Below, piece after piece: positions 7,672 to 16,630 of a DNA stretch of 64,000 nt (its first letter is position 1; each line of letters starts with the position of its first letter). The notes beneath the pieces are model-generated. The model saw nothing but the letters and a program-made list of their open reading frames with translations, was not told the DNA's origin and ran no database searches. This stretch comes from Hyphomicrobiales bacterium (GTDB lineage Bacteria > Pseudomonadota > Alphaproteobacteria > Rhizobiales > Rhizobiaceae). The stretch spans positions 1 to 64,000 of the forward strand of contig UBMU01000042.1 of NCBI GenBank assembly GCA_900466605.1. The letters are read 5' to 3'. Position numbers and translations under genes: made by a program.

Positions 7672-10600
7672 TTCTTCTTCACCTTTGGAGAAGACGGAGG
7701 CAGGGCCACGTTGTCACTGTAGACTACCATCTCATGGCGGAACGGACCACCATCCGTATGGGAGGTGATGGTGACGAAGTTCATGTCCTCGAGGTTCTTG
7801 ATCGCGGCAGCCTTCACGTCCGCGGAAAGGCCGAAATCGCTCTTGTTGAGCTCTGCCTGCGCCTGCGCAATCGCCTTCTTGCGACGACCTTCATTGGAAA
7901 ATGTCATCGAATCGTCTGGCGCCGCACCAACCGATCGATATTTAGAGTCCCAGAGCGTAACTTCACCTGTCGTCTTGTTGATCGAAATAACGTCAGCGCC
8001 ATTGGTTCCTGTACGGTCTCCGAAGTGGATGACCTTGTCTACACCATTGCCGGCTATCTCGCTCGCAAGGCGGATTTCAGCCTTGTAGCCCTCTATGTGA
8101 GCCCTTGAATGAGCAGGGCTCCAGTCCGAAAGCGTGTGTGGCTGATAGTCCATTCCAGCGACCGGCTTAACGTCAAGATTGGGGTGCAGTGCAACGCCAT
8201 TGAAGACCCGGTCGGGACCGAGCGCATCATATTCCGCAAGGAGCTGGGCCTTGCGTTGCTCGCCAATGGCTATTGCAGATCTCAGTGCCTCGAGCCGTAA
8301 GTCATGCGAAATGATCCTCTCGATGTGCGGCGAGGTCGCATTGAGGCGGTTTACGGCGCGGGCGGGAACTTTGCCGGCGAGGATTTCTGCGAACTCCTTG
8401 GAAGCCATCAAGTCCTTGTGGACGGCAACGATTTGGCCGGGCGTAGCATCGTAGCCGAGGGCCAGTACCTTCTTGCTCAGATCCGCCGGCAAACGGTCGG
8501 CGACCTTCTGCAAAGCCTCGACATAGTTCTTGGTATTCTCCCTTATATAGTTGGTGGTATCGTTATAGCCGGCATCGTTGTCGAGAATTGCCTGTTCATG
8601 CACCGGCCGCACGGCCTCGATGGCACGCAGGTCATCGATGATCCGGACCGATTTTGCCAGCGCCTGTGGATCCATGGCTGGCGCCTGCGGCGCGGCGGCC
8701 GCAGCAAGTTTCTTCTTCGATTCTCCTTCGACAGTCGCCGCCTGATCACTTGCTGCCTTGCGCCGGCGCTTCTTGGCGTCACCATCGACCGCCTTTTCTT
8801 CGGGGCCCTGCTCGTCTGCTCCGGCCGCTTTGCGGCTCTTCTTGCGCCCTTCGGCGGCAACAAAGCCGACCGAATTGGCCGCATCGCCCATGTCGAAGCG
8901 CTTTCGGGCATCGTGATACTGCTTCTCGAAATGGGCAATGTCGGCTTCGATCTCGGCGTAACGGCGCGGGTCCGCTCCCTCCTGTGACAGGCGCCCAATC
9001 CGTTCCTCGATTATCCCTGGCAGCTTCTGCAATTCCAGTGCGGCTTCAAACTGCCCCTTCTTCAAAGGTGAAATGACGTCGATACCCAACCGCAGCTGTA
9101 CGCCTTCGAGTGTCACACGCAGCCGACCAAGAAGGCCAGTGTATTTGCGCATCACATCAATTACGCCAACGTGCTTCTGGATATCCACGGCACGTGCGTT
9201 CGGGCCGATCTCGACCTTAACGCCCTTGATATGACCGTTGGGATGATAGTCCGGCACAACGCGCACCGTGTCGCTGGCAAGCGCTGGATTGACCTCGACT
9301 GGAACGCGGTTACGCAGGCGTGACGGCATGGCATCCGCCGGATTGACAGTACGCCCAGCGGTACCCGGTTGAACGAGATCGCGTAGCGCCTGGGTGTGAG
9401 CGGACGCAGCTGAAGCCGGGGCGCCTTCGCGGATGATGAGCGCAACCTGCCCGTCCTTCACATGGACGATCGCGTCCCCGCCCTTGCCCTTGTTCAGCGC
9501 TTTGAACTCGGCCTCGGGAACCCGGATGACCGGCACGTCGGCGAAACCTTTGCGCTCGGCGGGCGGAATATTTTTCAGCATCTCTCGGCGGGCATCCTTG
9601 AGGAATTTGGACGTTTCGGCGGAACGCTGCGATTCTACCGCCTGCTTAACCTCCATATGCGTAACGAAATCCGAATGTGGTCTGCCGGGATTCTGCTTTT
9701 GCCAGGACTTGAATTCCGACAGACGCACGCCAGCCGGAGTGGTTGATGGCGGGTGCACAATCAAGACATGGCCAAGGCCAAATTTCAGGGCCTTGCTGCC
9801 AGCACTCATCCCGAAGCCCTGTACAAGGTTCTCACCTGCGCCCCGCAGGGTGTTCTTGGTGATGTTGACCAGAGGGTTGCCGTTGCGCCAGTTGTTCTCG
9901 TCGGCGAGATTGGCAGCAAGCGCCGTTGGCAAGGCTGACAGGAACTCGTGCGGCTGTTCCTTGATAATGCCCTCTATCAGGTTCGCGCCACCCTTGAGCA
10001 AGCGAATGGCGAGAGCTTCTTCTCCAGCTTTCGCGCCGAACGAGGCAGCGGCCTTTCCAAGGGCCTTGCCGAGACCTGCCTTCACCGAGCTCGCCATAAG
10101 TTGCTTGAGCTCAGCCTTGGCGGCGGCCAGGAGATTGCCACCCTTGACCGTACCGAGCGTGGCAATCGTTACGATGAGGTCAACGGCGCCAACCACCAGA
10201 TCCGTGGCAATTTCGCCGGCACCATAGTCGGATCCCTTGATTGCCGCCTTTATCGCCATCGAGCCCAGCGTGCCGATGATGGAGCCAGCAATCGCGATGA
10301 TGGCCGGCAACGCGGCGCCGCCAGTGACAATGGTTGCGATCACACCGGCGACGACAGCGATGGCGCCGACAACATAGGAAAATATTTGCGATGCCATATC
10401 GGCAATGGAGTCAACAGCTGCGCGTTGCGCTTCGATCGCCTCCTTGAGGTTCTCCATGCGCAGATCGAAATCGAGGCTCAGCTGTTCGCGCCGTTCCTGC
10501 GAAAGGTTCGGATCCTTCATCTCGGCCTGGAGCGCGTCGAGACGCGCCAGTTGCGCCTTTGTCCACGCCGATTCTTCCTTCGAGGCCCATGCCCCGACCG

Positions 10601-13600
10601 GACCGACCGCTTCCTCGTCCGCTTTGATACGCCGGCGCTGCTCATCGAACTGCTCGGCTACGGTCTCGGGCATGCCGTATTTGTACTGGTCCATCAGATC
10701 GCGCTGTTCGCGTCCGCTGGTGTCTCCCTCTATCGCCTCGCCGAGCGTCTCGCCGTCATGATCCTTCTTCCATTGTTCGTTGGCTTCGCCGATCTCCTTC
10801 TTGGTCATTCCCGCCATGGTCGTGCGCAGTTCCTCGACATCGGTGCCAAGGCCCTCGATCGAATAGCGAAGACGGTCATAGTTGAATTGCTTGCGAAGCT
10901 GTTCTGGTGGATCCGTCGAACGCATTAGCTTTCGGTTTGCGCGCGCCTGGTCGAGGTCGGCGCCGGACATGTTGTTTTCGATCAGATTGTCGAGCGTCGT
11001 GCCGTATTTGTGCTGCATCAGATCATCCAGCACAGCGGACTTGGCCTGCGCGGCGACGAGCGCCTTCTCGGACATGGTCGCGTTCATTTTGCGCTCGAGT
11101 TCGAGTCGCTTGTTTTGCTCTTCCTCCCAGGTTGCAGGCTTCGTCGTACCAGACTTGTCTTTGCGTGCAGCCTCGCGCCTCTCCATCGAAAACAGGGCGA
11201 CTTCGCGTTTTACGCCCGCTCGCCGTTCCGGTCCTTCGTCGAGCTGAACCTCGAAGAGTGAACGGTCATATTGGGATCGCAGCACGCGATTGATGACGTC
11301 GTCGTCGGCATAGACGCCCTGTCTTTCGACCTGGAGTTTGGCGGCATCGGCCGCAGTCATGTTGTTGTCGGCGAGCGCGTTGTTCAGATCGCGCTCGGCG
11401 CGTGTTGCGCCGAATCGTAGTCCGCCTCGCAGTGCGCCCTCGTCGCTGCGATATTGTGGAACGTTCTTGAATTTCTGGTTGAAAGTCGCCTCGATGTCGG
11501 CGTTGCGGGCCTGGACCTCAGCCTCATATTCGGAAGAGGTCCATTGTTCGGCCTGCGCCTGCGCCTTTACCTCATCGCGGACCTGGTCATAGACCGCGTG
11601 GACGCCCTCCTGATCGGGGATGCCGCTCCACGTCTGGCGCATGGCGGCATCAAGGCCATATACGTCGGCCTCCTTCTTGTCGCCTCGCGCCAGCGCACGC
11701 GCTTGCGAAAGCTCGCTTCCTGAAAGATCGCCGGCAAGTGCGGCGTCGAGGGTCTCGCCATGAACCTCAAGATATTTGGCCTCTACTGCTGCGCGCCGCT
11801 CCGGCGGCATCGCGCGTAGCGTGTCCATGATCAGCTTCTCATCAGTGCCGGCGCCCTGGATGGCGTAGTAAATGGACGATACGTCCGCCAGTACCGGATC
11901 GCCCTTCATCAGGTCCTTGGCGTGTTTCCAATCCTCGCCCGACATCTCGTCATCAAGATCGCCGTAGAGCGTGTGGCCAATATGCATCTGCTGGTAGCGC
12001 GTTTTGACGAGCTCCATCTGGAGTTCGTCGAGACCGTTCAGCGCCTTGAATATCTCGTCTTCGTCCGTGCCAAGCTTGGCGACGCCGTACTTCCAGACAC
12101 GGTTTGCGATATTGTCGGCGTTGAAACCTGGCGATTTCGCCCGGATGATATGCGAAAGGTGCTCGGCATCCTGGTCAGACAGCGAGCGGTTCTGCGCCAT
12201 TGGGAGGAGCATGTCGAGGACGGCCTTCTCGACCTCGACCTTGCCGGCCGCAGCCACGCGGCGGCGCATGGACAACGCAAGCTGTTCGGCTGGTCCGCGG
12301 CCGGCTGTTTCGTAAATGAACCGGCGGCGGACGGAATCGGTATTTTCGAGATAGTCGTTGACGCCCTTGCGTCCGCCCTCCTTTGCAAGCTCTCCGCGCT
12401 GCTTGTCGTCCTTGACGCCCTTGTTCTCCTTGAGCGCTCCTTCTTCGCCTGCGATCTGGGCCTGCACCAGTTCATTGATGGTGCCAAGGTCACGCTGCAT
12501 TTCGAGGCGCGCCAGCTTGGTTTCGGCACTCGCCCAGGTCGTGGCGGTTGAATGAACATCCAGCGCCCAACGGTCGAGCTGACCGGCAGTTTCAAGCCAC
12601 CAGCTTTCGGTGACGAGGTTCTGTGAGGAGGCCCACGCCTTCAGTTCCGTGTAGGCGTCACCGCCCGCACCTTCGACGCCAAAGATATAGCCTTCGGTTT
12701 TCAGCTTGGCTTCGTTCTTCAGGCTGTCTACAGCCTTTCGCACAAGGCCTGATTGTTCACGCGACCAGCGGTGGCTCGCGGCAACCGCCTCACGGGTCTG
12801 CTTTTCCTTGGAAAAATTGGAGATCGCGCCTTGCGCCGGCGCGCCTTGCGGCCGCAACGCAACCTCGTCGGCCATGGCGGCGCGACGAAAGGCGGCTGAA
12901 TATTTTTCCGCAGCGTCGTCGAGGGCGGTGTTGCGGTCTTTCAGCGTAAGGCGGTAGCGGGCAATCGCCTCGCCGACCTTATCCTGGATGCGCTTGATGG
13001 AATCCTTCACCTGATCCTGCGCAGTCGGTTTGGGCGGTTTTGTCATCCTTTCCGCCTTTGCCTTTGCGTCCCTAGATGCGGCATCGGCTGCTGCCTTGGC
13101 CTTGGCCTGCTTGACGGCGGCTGCAGCAGCTGCATCTGAGCCTGCCTTGCTGGCAGCGTCACCGAGGGTCTTGTCAGCATCCTTGCGAGCCTGTTCGACT
13201 TCCTCACGGCGGGTCTTGACTGCCTCGTCCAATGTCTGACCGGCCACTCCCAGTTCGGCCGCAAGCGGCTGCACCGCCTGTGTAAGCGCGCCGGACAATA
13301 CCGGCATCTCTTCCTTCCTGCCGAGCTCCGGAAGTTGCGTCTCGACGATGCCGCCTGGATACTTCTCAATCTCCTTCTTGATGAGCGACAGCATCTCTTT
13401 GGCCTGCCCGTCGAGGTCTTCCATGAGGACCGCAAGCGCAGCGGTGAAGATCTTTTGCTGGGCAGAGGTGATTGACGCTGGCGGCAGAGGTTCGGAGTGG
13501 ATGACAACAGGCGTCGGCGCAACCGGCACGACGGAGACACCGGCAACGGCAGGGTCGGCAGGCTTCAATATCCCGTCCCGGATCTCGCGAACCCGCTTGA

Positions 13601-14510
13601 TCTGGTCGCGAATATTCTTCGCTTCCTTCTTCGCCTCGTCAGATCCCACGGCATCGAGCTTTTTGGCAGCCTCCTCGGTAAGGCCGGCGTTTTGCAGCGC
13701 TGGCTCTCCGAGCAGGATCAGCCGCATTTCAGCTTGCGTCAAAGGTTTGGCCGCCACATCCGGCATGTGATGGCCCGGGCTTTCCTTGACCTCCGGCAAG
13801 GTCTGATCGGGCAATGCCTGATTGGCAGCCTTTTCGATTGCCTCGGTTGCCTTGGGGATCGGGTCCGGGGTTTTGGGTTGTGGTAAGACATTGACCGGGA
13901 CGGGCGGCTTGCCGGCCTTACGCTGCAGGGCCGCAGTGCTTGGACTATATTGGCCGGAACTTGACGGCGGGAATTGCGGAACGTTGCGTTGAACGGCACT
14001 CTCGCCGGGGGGCATCTGCTGGGCGATCTGACCGGCGCGCGCCTTGGCAGCTTCCGCTGTGGGCGCACCATCCCCCATGGCCGGTTCGCTCGGCCACTCA
14101 CCCGCGGCCACTCGGGGCCTTGCTACGCCCGCAGCACCGCCGGGTGACGGCTTGGATGCTCCTGGCTTGGTTTCGGCGAGAGGTTCCTCGGCTGTGGGTT
14201 CCGCCCGTTCCTCGGGCGTTGCCAAAGCGCTTGTCGCAGCTTTCTGGTCGGCCACTTTTGGCCGAACGGCCCCTGATTTTTCCGCCACACTGACTTGCTC
14301 TGGAAGACGCAGTGCCTGAACGGCCGCATTTCCGGCAGAAGATTGCAGCCCGGCGGCGACCTGAGGCGTCATCCTCGCCTGGCGCACGAGTGGCGATTCC
14401 GGTCCGTATTTGGTCCAGAGCGCGCTATAGCGCTCCTCTGCAGGCAGCGTAGCCTCTGCAAGAGGCTCTGCGACCATGCGCGGGGCTGGTAACAACGGAC
14501 GCATGGTCAA
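7668..14510 (-). CDS. Giant eCIS effector: annexin-type repeats plus C-terminal PD-(D/E)XK-like nuclease
   Basis: This is the largest gene in the window (2280 residues). Visible parts in order: a low-complexity Ala/Pro-rich N-terminus (about 1-280); a charged Ala-rich coiled coil (about 430-560); annexin-type repeats (about 805-1260) with signatures LGTDEDE (about 813), GAGTDEK (about 887) and GLGTDVE (about 1222); a hydrophobic Gly/Ala/Val segment (about 1375-1455); a long variable region with a Lys-rich linker (about 1870-1930); and a C-terminal domain (about 2135-2280). That last domain shows Glu in HIEGYKAEIRLA, Asp in GADVISI and Asp-x-Lys in LWDSKYR, the pattern of PD-(D/E)XK nucleases. 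The gene overlaps the eCIS AAA+ ATPase (ATGA) upstream and a putative immunity gene downstream. I infer an eCIS-loaded toxin that contacts membranes through its annexin part and cuts nucleic acid. No enzymatic activity is proven. Confidence 0.75.
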   Translation of the reverse strand: MTMRPLLPAPRMVAEPLAEATLPAEERYSALWTKYGPESPLVRQARMTPQVAAGLQSSAGNAAVQALRLPEQVSVAEKSGAVRPKVADQKAATSALATPEERAEPTAEEPLAETKPGASKPSPGGAAGVARPRVAAGEWPSEPAMGDGAPTAEAAKARAGQIAQQMPPGESAVQRNVPQFPPSSSGQYSPSTAALQRKAGKPPVPVNVLPQPKTPDPIPKATEAIEKAANQALPDQTLPEVKESPGHHMPDVAAKPLTQAEMRLILLGEPALQNAGLTEEAAKKLDAVGSDEAKKEAKNIRDQIKRVREIRDGILKPADPAVAGVSVVPVAPTPVVIHSEPLPPASITSAQQKIFTAALAVLMEDLDGQAKEMLSLIKKEIEKYPGGIVETQLPELGRKEEMPVLSGALTQAVQPLAAELGVAGQTLDEAVKTRREEVEQARKDADKTLGDAASKAGSDAAAAAAVKQAKAKAAADAASRDAKAKAERMTKPPKPTAQDQVKDSIKRIQDKVGEAIARYRLTLKDRNTALDDAAEKYSAAFRRAAMADEVALRPQGAPAQGAISNFSKEKQTREAVAASHRWSREQSGLVRKAVDSLKNEAKLKTEGYIFGVEGAGGDAYTELKAWASSQNLVTESWWLETAGQLDRWALDVHSTATTWASAETKLARLEMQRDLGTINELVQAQIAGEEGALKENKGVKDDKQRGELAKEGGRKGVNDYLENTDSVRRRFIYETAGRGPAEQLALSMRRRVAAAGKVEVEKAVLDMLLPMAQNRSLSDQDAEHLSHIIRAKSPGFNADNIANRVWKYGVAKLGTDEDEIFKALNGLDELQMELVKTRYQQMHIGHTLYGDLDDEMSGEDWKHAKDLMKGDPVLADVSSIYYAIQGAGTDEKLIMDTLRAMPPERRAAVEAKYLEVHGETLDAALAGDLSGSELSQARALARGDKKEADVYGLDAAMRQTWSGIPDQEGVHAVYDQVRDEVKAQAQAEQWTSSEYEAEVQARNADIEATFNQKFKNVPQYRSDEGALRGGLRFGATRAERDLNNALADNNMTAADAAKLQVERQGVYADDDVINRVLRSQYDRSLFEVQLDEGPERRAGVKREVALFSMERREAARKDKSGTTKPATWEEEQNKRLELERKMNATMSEKALVAAQAKSAVLDDLMQHKYGTTLDNLIENNMSGADLDQARANRKLMRSTDPPEQLRKQFNYDRLRYSIEGLGTDVEELRTTMAGMTKKEIGEANEQWKKDHDGETLGEAIEGDTSGREQRDLMDQYKYGMPETVAEQFDEQRRRIKADEEAVGPVGAWASKEESAWTKAQLARLDALQAEMKDPNLSQERREQLSLDFDLRMENLKEAIEAQRAAVDSIADMASQIFSYVVGAIAVVAGVIATIVTGGAALPAIIAIAGSIIGTLGSMAIKAAIKGSDYGAGEIATDLVVGAVDLIVTIATLGTVKGGNLLAAAKAELKQLMASSVKAGLGKALGKAAASFGAKAGEEALAIRLLKGGANLIEGIIKEQPHEFLSALPTALAANLADENNWRNGNPLVNITKNTLRGAGENLVQGFGMSAGSKALKFGLGHVLIVHPPSTTPAGVRLSEFKSWQKQNPGRPHSDFVTHMEVKQAVESQRSAETSKFLKDARREMLKNIPPAERKGFADVPVIRVPEAEFKALNKGKGGDAIVHVKDGQVALIIREGAPASAASAHTQALRDLVQPGTAGRTVNPADAMPSRLRNRVPVEVNPALASDTVRVVPDYHPNGHIKGVKVEIGPNARAVDIQKHVGVIDVMRKYTGLLGRLRVTLEGVQLRLGIDVISPLKKGQFEAALELQKLPGIIEERIGRLSQEGADPRRYAEIEADIAHFEKQYHDARKRFDMGDAANSVGFVAAEGRKKSRKAAGADEQGPEEKAVDGDAKKRRRKAASDQAATVEGESKKKLAAAAAPQAPAMDPQALAKSVRIIDDLRAIEAVRPVHEQAILDNDAGYNDTTNYIRENTKNYVEALQKVADRLPADLSKKVLALGYDATPGQIVAVHKDLMASKEFAEILAGKVPARAVNRLNATSPHIERIISHDLRLEALRSAIAIGEQRKAQLLAEYDALGPDRVFNGVALHPNLDVKPVAGMDYQPHTLSDWSPAHSRAHIEGYKAEIRLASEIAGNGVDKVIHFGDRTGTNGADVISINKTTGEVTLWDSKYRSVGAAPDDSMTFSNEGRRKKAIAQAQAELNKSDFGLSADVKAAAIKNLEDMNFVTITSHTDGGPFRHEMVVYSDNVALPPSSPKVKKK

Positions 14511-16630
14511 GCATCCGGGCTGGCAAGCAGATGGTAGCTCTCGCCAAAATCGGAGTCGATCGGGGGCCGTCCAATCTTCTCCAATTCGATTGCTATCGCC
14601 TGCAGAACGTGGCGCTGGCCGATAGGTTCGTTCCGCGCTGCCGCAAGATAGGCGCTGGCAAGCGCCGCGTTGCGAATATTACCCCCAGTCAGTTCAAAGT
14701 TGCGTGCCAATGCTTGCAGGTCGAGATCGGTGGCGATGGGCGCCTCTTGCGGGAACGCTTTCGCCCAAAGCTTGTCCCGCATTACTGCATCGGGAAGCGG
14801 GAAATGAACGACATGGTTGAGGCGTCGCGAAAAGGCCTCGTCCATGTTTCCTAAAAGGTTGGTGGCAAGTACAATCACCCCCTCATATGCTTCGATACGC
14901 TGGAGCAGATAGGCGACACTCAGGTTGGCGTAGCGATCATGGGCATCCTTGACTTCGCTGCGCTTGGAAAAGAGGACATCGCATTCATCGAAGAAGATGG
15001 CGGCGTTCGTTGCCTCCATTGCTGCGAACGTCCGTTCGAGGTTTTTCTCGGTCTCGCCGATATATTTGTCGACCATCGTTGATAGGTCGATTCGGTATAG
15101 GTCAAGCCCAATCGTTGATGCAATCACCGAGGCGGCCATCGATTTGCCGGTGCCGCTGGCACCCGAAAACAGAACGATGTTGTTAAAGCCGGCCTTGGTC
15201 TTTGCCACGAAATTCCAGTCGTGCAGCACGCGCGGCGCGTATTCGAGTTCGCAGCATATCTGACGCAGGCGCGTCACCTGCTTTTCTGGCAGTACCAGAT
15301 CGTCCCACTGCCAATTGTGCTGTACCAACCGGGCAAGCGTCGGAACCTCGGCGCGTGTTGCTCGTCGCGCAATGCCGGCGAGCGACTTGAATCTGACAGG
15401 CTTCCCAGGATCGAGCGCGACGACTGTCCGCTCAACGGCATCGGGTCCGCACCGCAGTGAAAGCCCAAGGCGCAGTGGAAGTCCTGGCTGACGATCATGG
15501 CCCCGTTTCTCCAGCGCCACCTGCCACCAGCCGCCGCGAACATCGACGGTGACGCGCGGCATGGCAATGTCGACAACTGGTGTGGAGCTTGTGAGCCCCC
15601 TTGCCGAAATTGAATCCGGCGGTGCGGCGACGAATACCGACGCGCCGGCATGAACCGCTGCTGAAACAGTATCTTCATGACGCCGGTCGGATGCGAGATC
15701 GTGCGCGGTTACCAAAAGGGCCGCCCCGTCAAGCATTGCTTCTCGCGCCAGAAGCCTCCCTAGCTCTCTGGGAGAGACAGACGCGGCGCCGGGACTAGAC
15801 AGATCGGCTGCAATCAGCCCCATGTCCGCAGCGCTGCACGCTGCAAGGGCAAGCTGGCGCTGGCCGCAATCCGCGGCCCCTTCGAGAAGCAAGGCCACTC
15901 CGTCCTTGTGATAGCGAAGCGCTGCTGCGGCCCGTTCGACAAGTGCGCCATCGCGCCACGGTACAAGTGGCTCGTTTACGGTGGCGGTGAAAGCAGCGAC
16001 GCGCTCATCCCCGCCGCAATGCTGCCCGAGCAGTGCAAAGACAACGCGCTCGTCGACGCACATTCCGCGTCCGACCAAGGGCCTGGATAGCTCAGTTGCC
16101 GAAAAATGGATCAGACCGCTGCGCAAGAGCCTTGAATGTGTCGAGAAGCTTTGCAGCAACGAAAGCCGCTGCATGGGCCCGTCCGCAAACAGTGCGACCG
16201 CCAAACCAACGCTCGGCGCTTTGCGCGACACGTCGTTGTGGGCATAGGCGAAAAGGACTTCATATCGCGGGTCTATCGCAACCGCGGTCGCCATCACCAG
16301 GCAAGCCCTCTCAAACTCGTTCAGGCTGAAGTGGCTGGCAATCAGCGGTATCGGCAGGCCGATGCTGTCAGCAAGGCGCGCATTGATCACAGCACGTTTT
16401 GAGCTGATGCGGTGGTCATAGTCGAAAGACGGTTCAGTCACCGTCTGCAGCCGGGAGGAGACCTCGGCATCTGAAATGTAGAGCCCGCGCAACGGATCCT
16501 CGTTGAACTGCCCGGTCGCACGCAACCAGGCGACATGACGGGCAAGCGTCAGGTCAAGCCAAGAGAGTTCGTCGGCCAGATGCTCGGCTGCAGATCGGTA
16601 GGCAACAACGGCAGCTGGCGCGATGCTCAT
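14507..16630 (-). CDS. eCIS AAA+ ATPase (Afp15/Pvc15-like)
   Basis: The protein has 707 residues. The C-terminal part is one AAA+ module: Walker A GASGTGKS (about 489-497), Walker B AAIFFDECD (about 543-551), and a sensor/arginine region around 'DEAFSRRLNHVVHFPLP'. The N-terminal 400 residues carry an eCIS-type helical and degenerate domain. Every complete Afp/PVC-like locus carries one such ATPase; in PVC it is linked to loading cargo into the particle. Here it overlaps the tape-measure gene upstream and the giant effector downstream by 4 bases each. Coupling to the effector supports a cargo-loading role. Confidence 0.88.
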   Translation of the reverse strand: MSIAPAAVVAYRSAAEHLADELSWLDLTLARHVAWLRATGQFNEDPLRGLYISDAEVSSRLQTVTEPSFDYDHRISSKRAVINARLADSIGLPIPLIASHFSLNEFERACLVMATAVAIDPRYEVLFAYAHNDVSRKAPSVGLAVALFADGPMQRLSLLQSFSTHSRLLRSGLIHFSATELSRPLVGRGMCVDERVVFALLGQHCGGDERVAAFTATVNEPLVPWRDGALVERAAAALRYHKDGVALLLEGAADCGQRQLALAACSAADMGLIAADLSSPGAASVSPRELGRLLAREAMLDGAALLVTAHDLASDRRHEDTVSAAVHAGASVFVAAPPDSISARGLTSSTPVVDIAMPRVTVDVRGGWWQVALEKRGHDRQPGLPLRLGLSLRCGPDAVERTVVALDPGKPVRFKSLAGIARRATRAEVPTLARLVQHNWQWDDLVLPEKQVTRLRQICCELEYAPRVLHDWNFVAKTKAGFNNIVLFSGASGTGKSMAASVIASTIGLDLYRIDLSTMVDKYIGETEKNLERTFAAMEATNAAIFFDECDVLFSKRSEVKDAHDRYANLSVAYLLQRIEAYEGVIVLATNLLGNMDEAFSRRLNHVVHFPLPDAVMRDKLWAKAFPQEAPIATDLDLQALARNFELTGGNIRNAALASAYLAAARNEPIGQRHVLQAIAIELEKIGRPPIDSDFGESYHLLASPDA

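Noticed and set aside
9948..10928. 326-codon plus-strand open frame inside the giant effector gene
   Set aside because: It lies antisense to the effector, shows low-complexity Arg/Ala composition and has no ribosome binding site.
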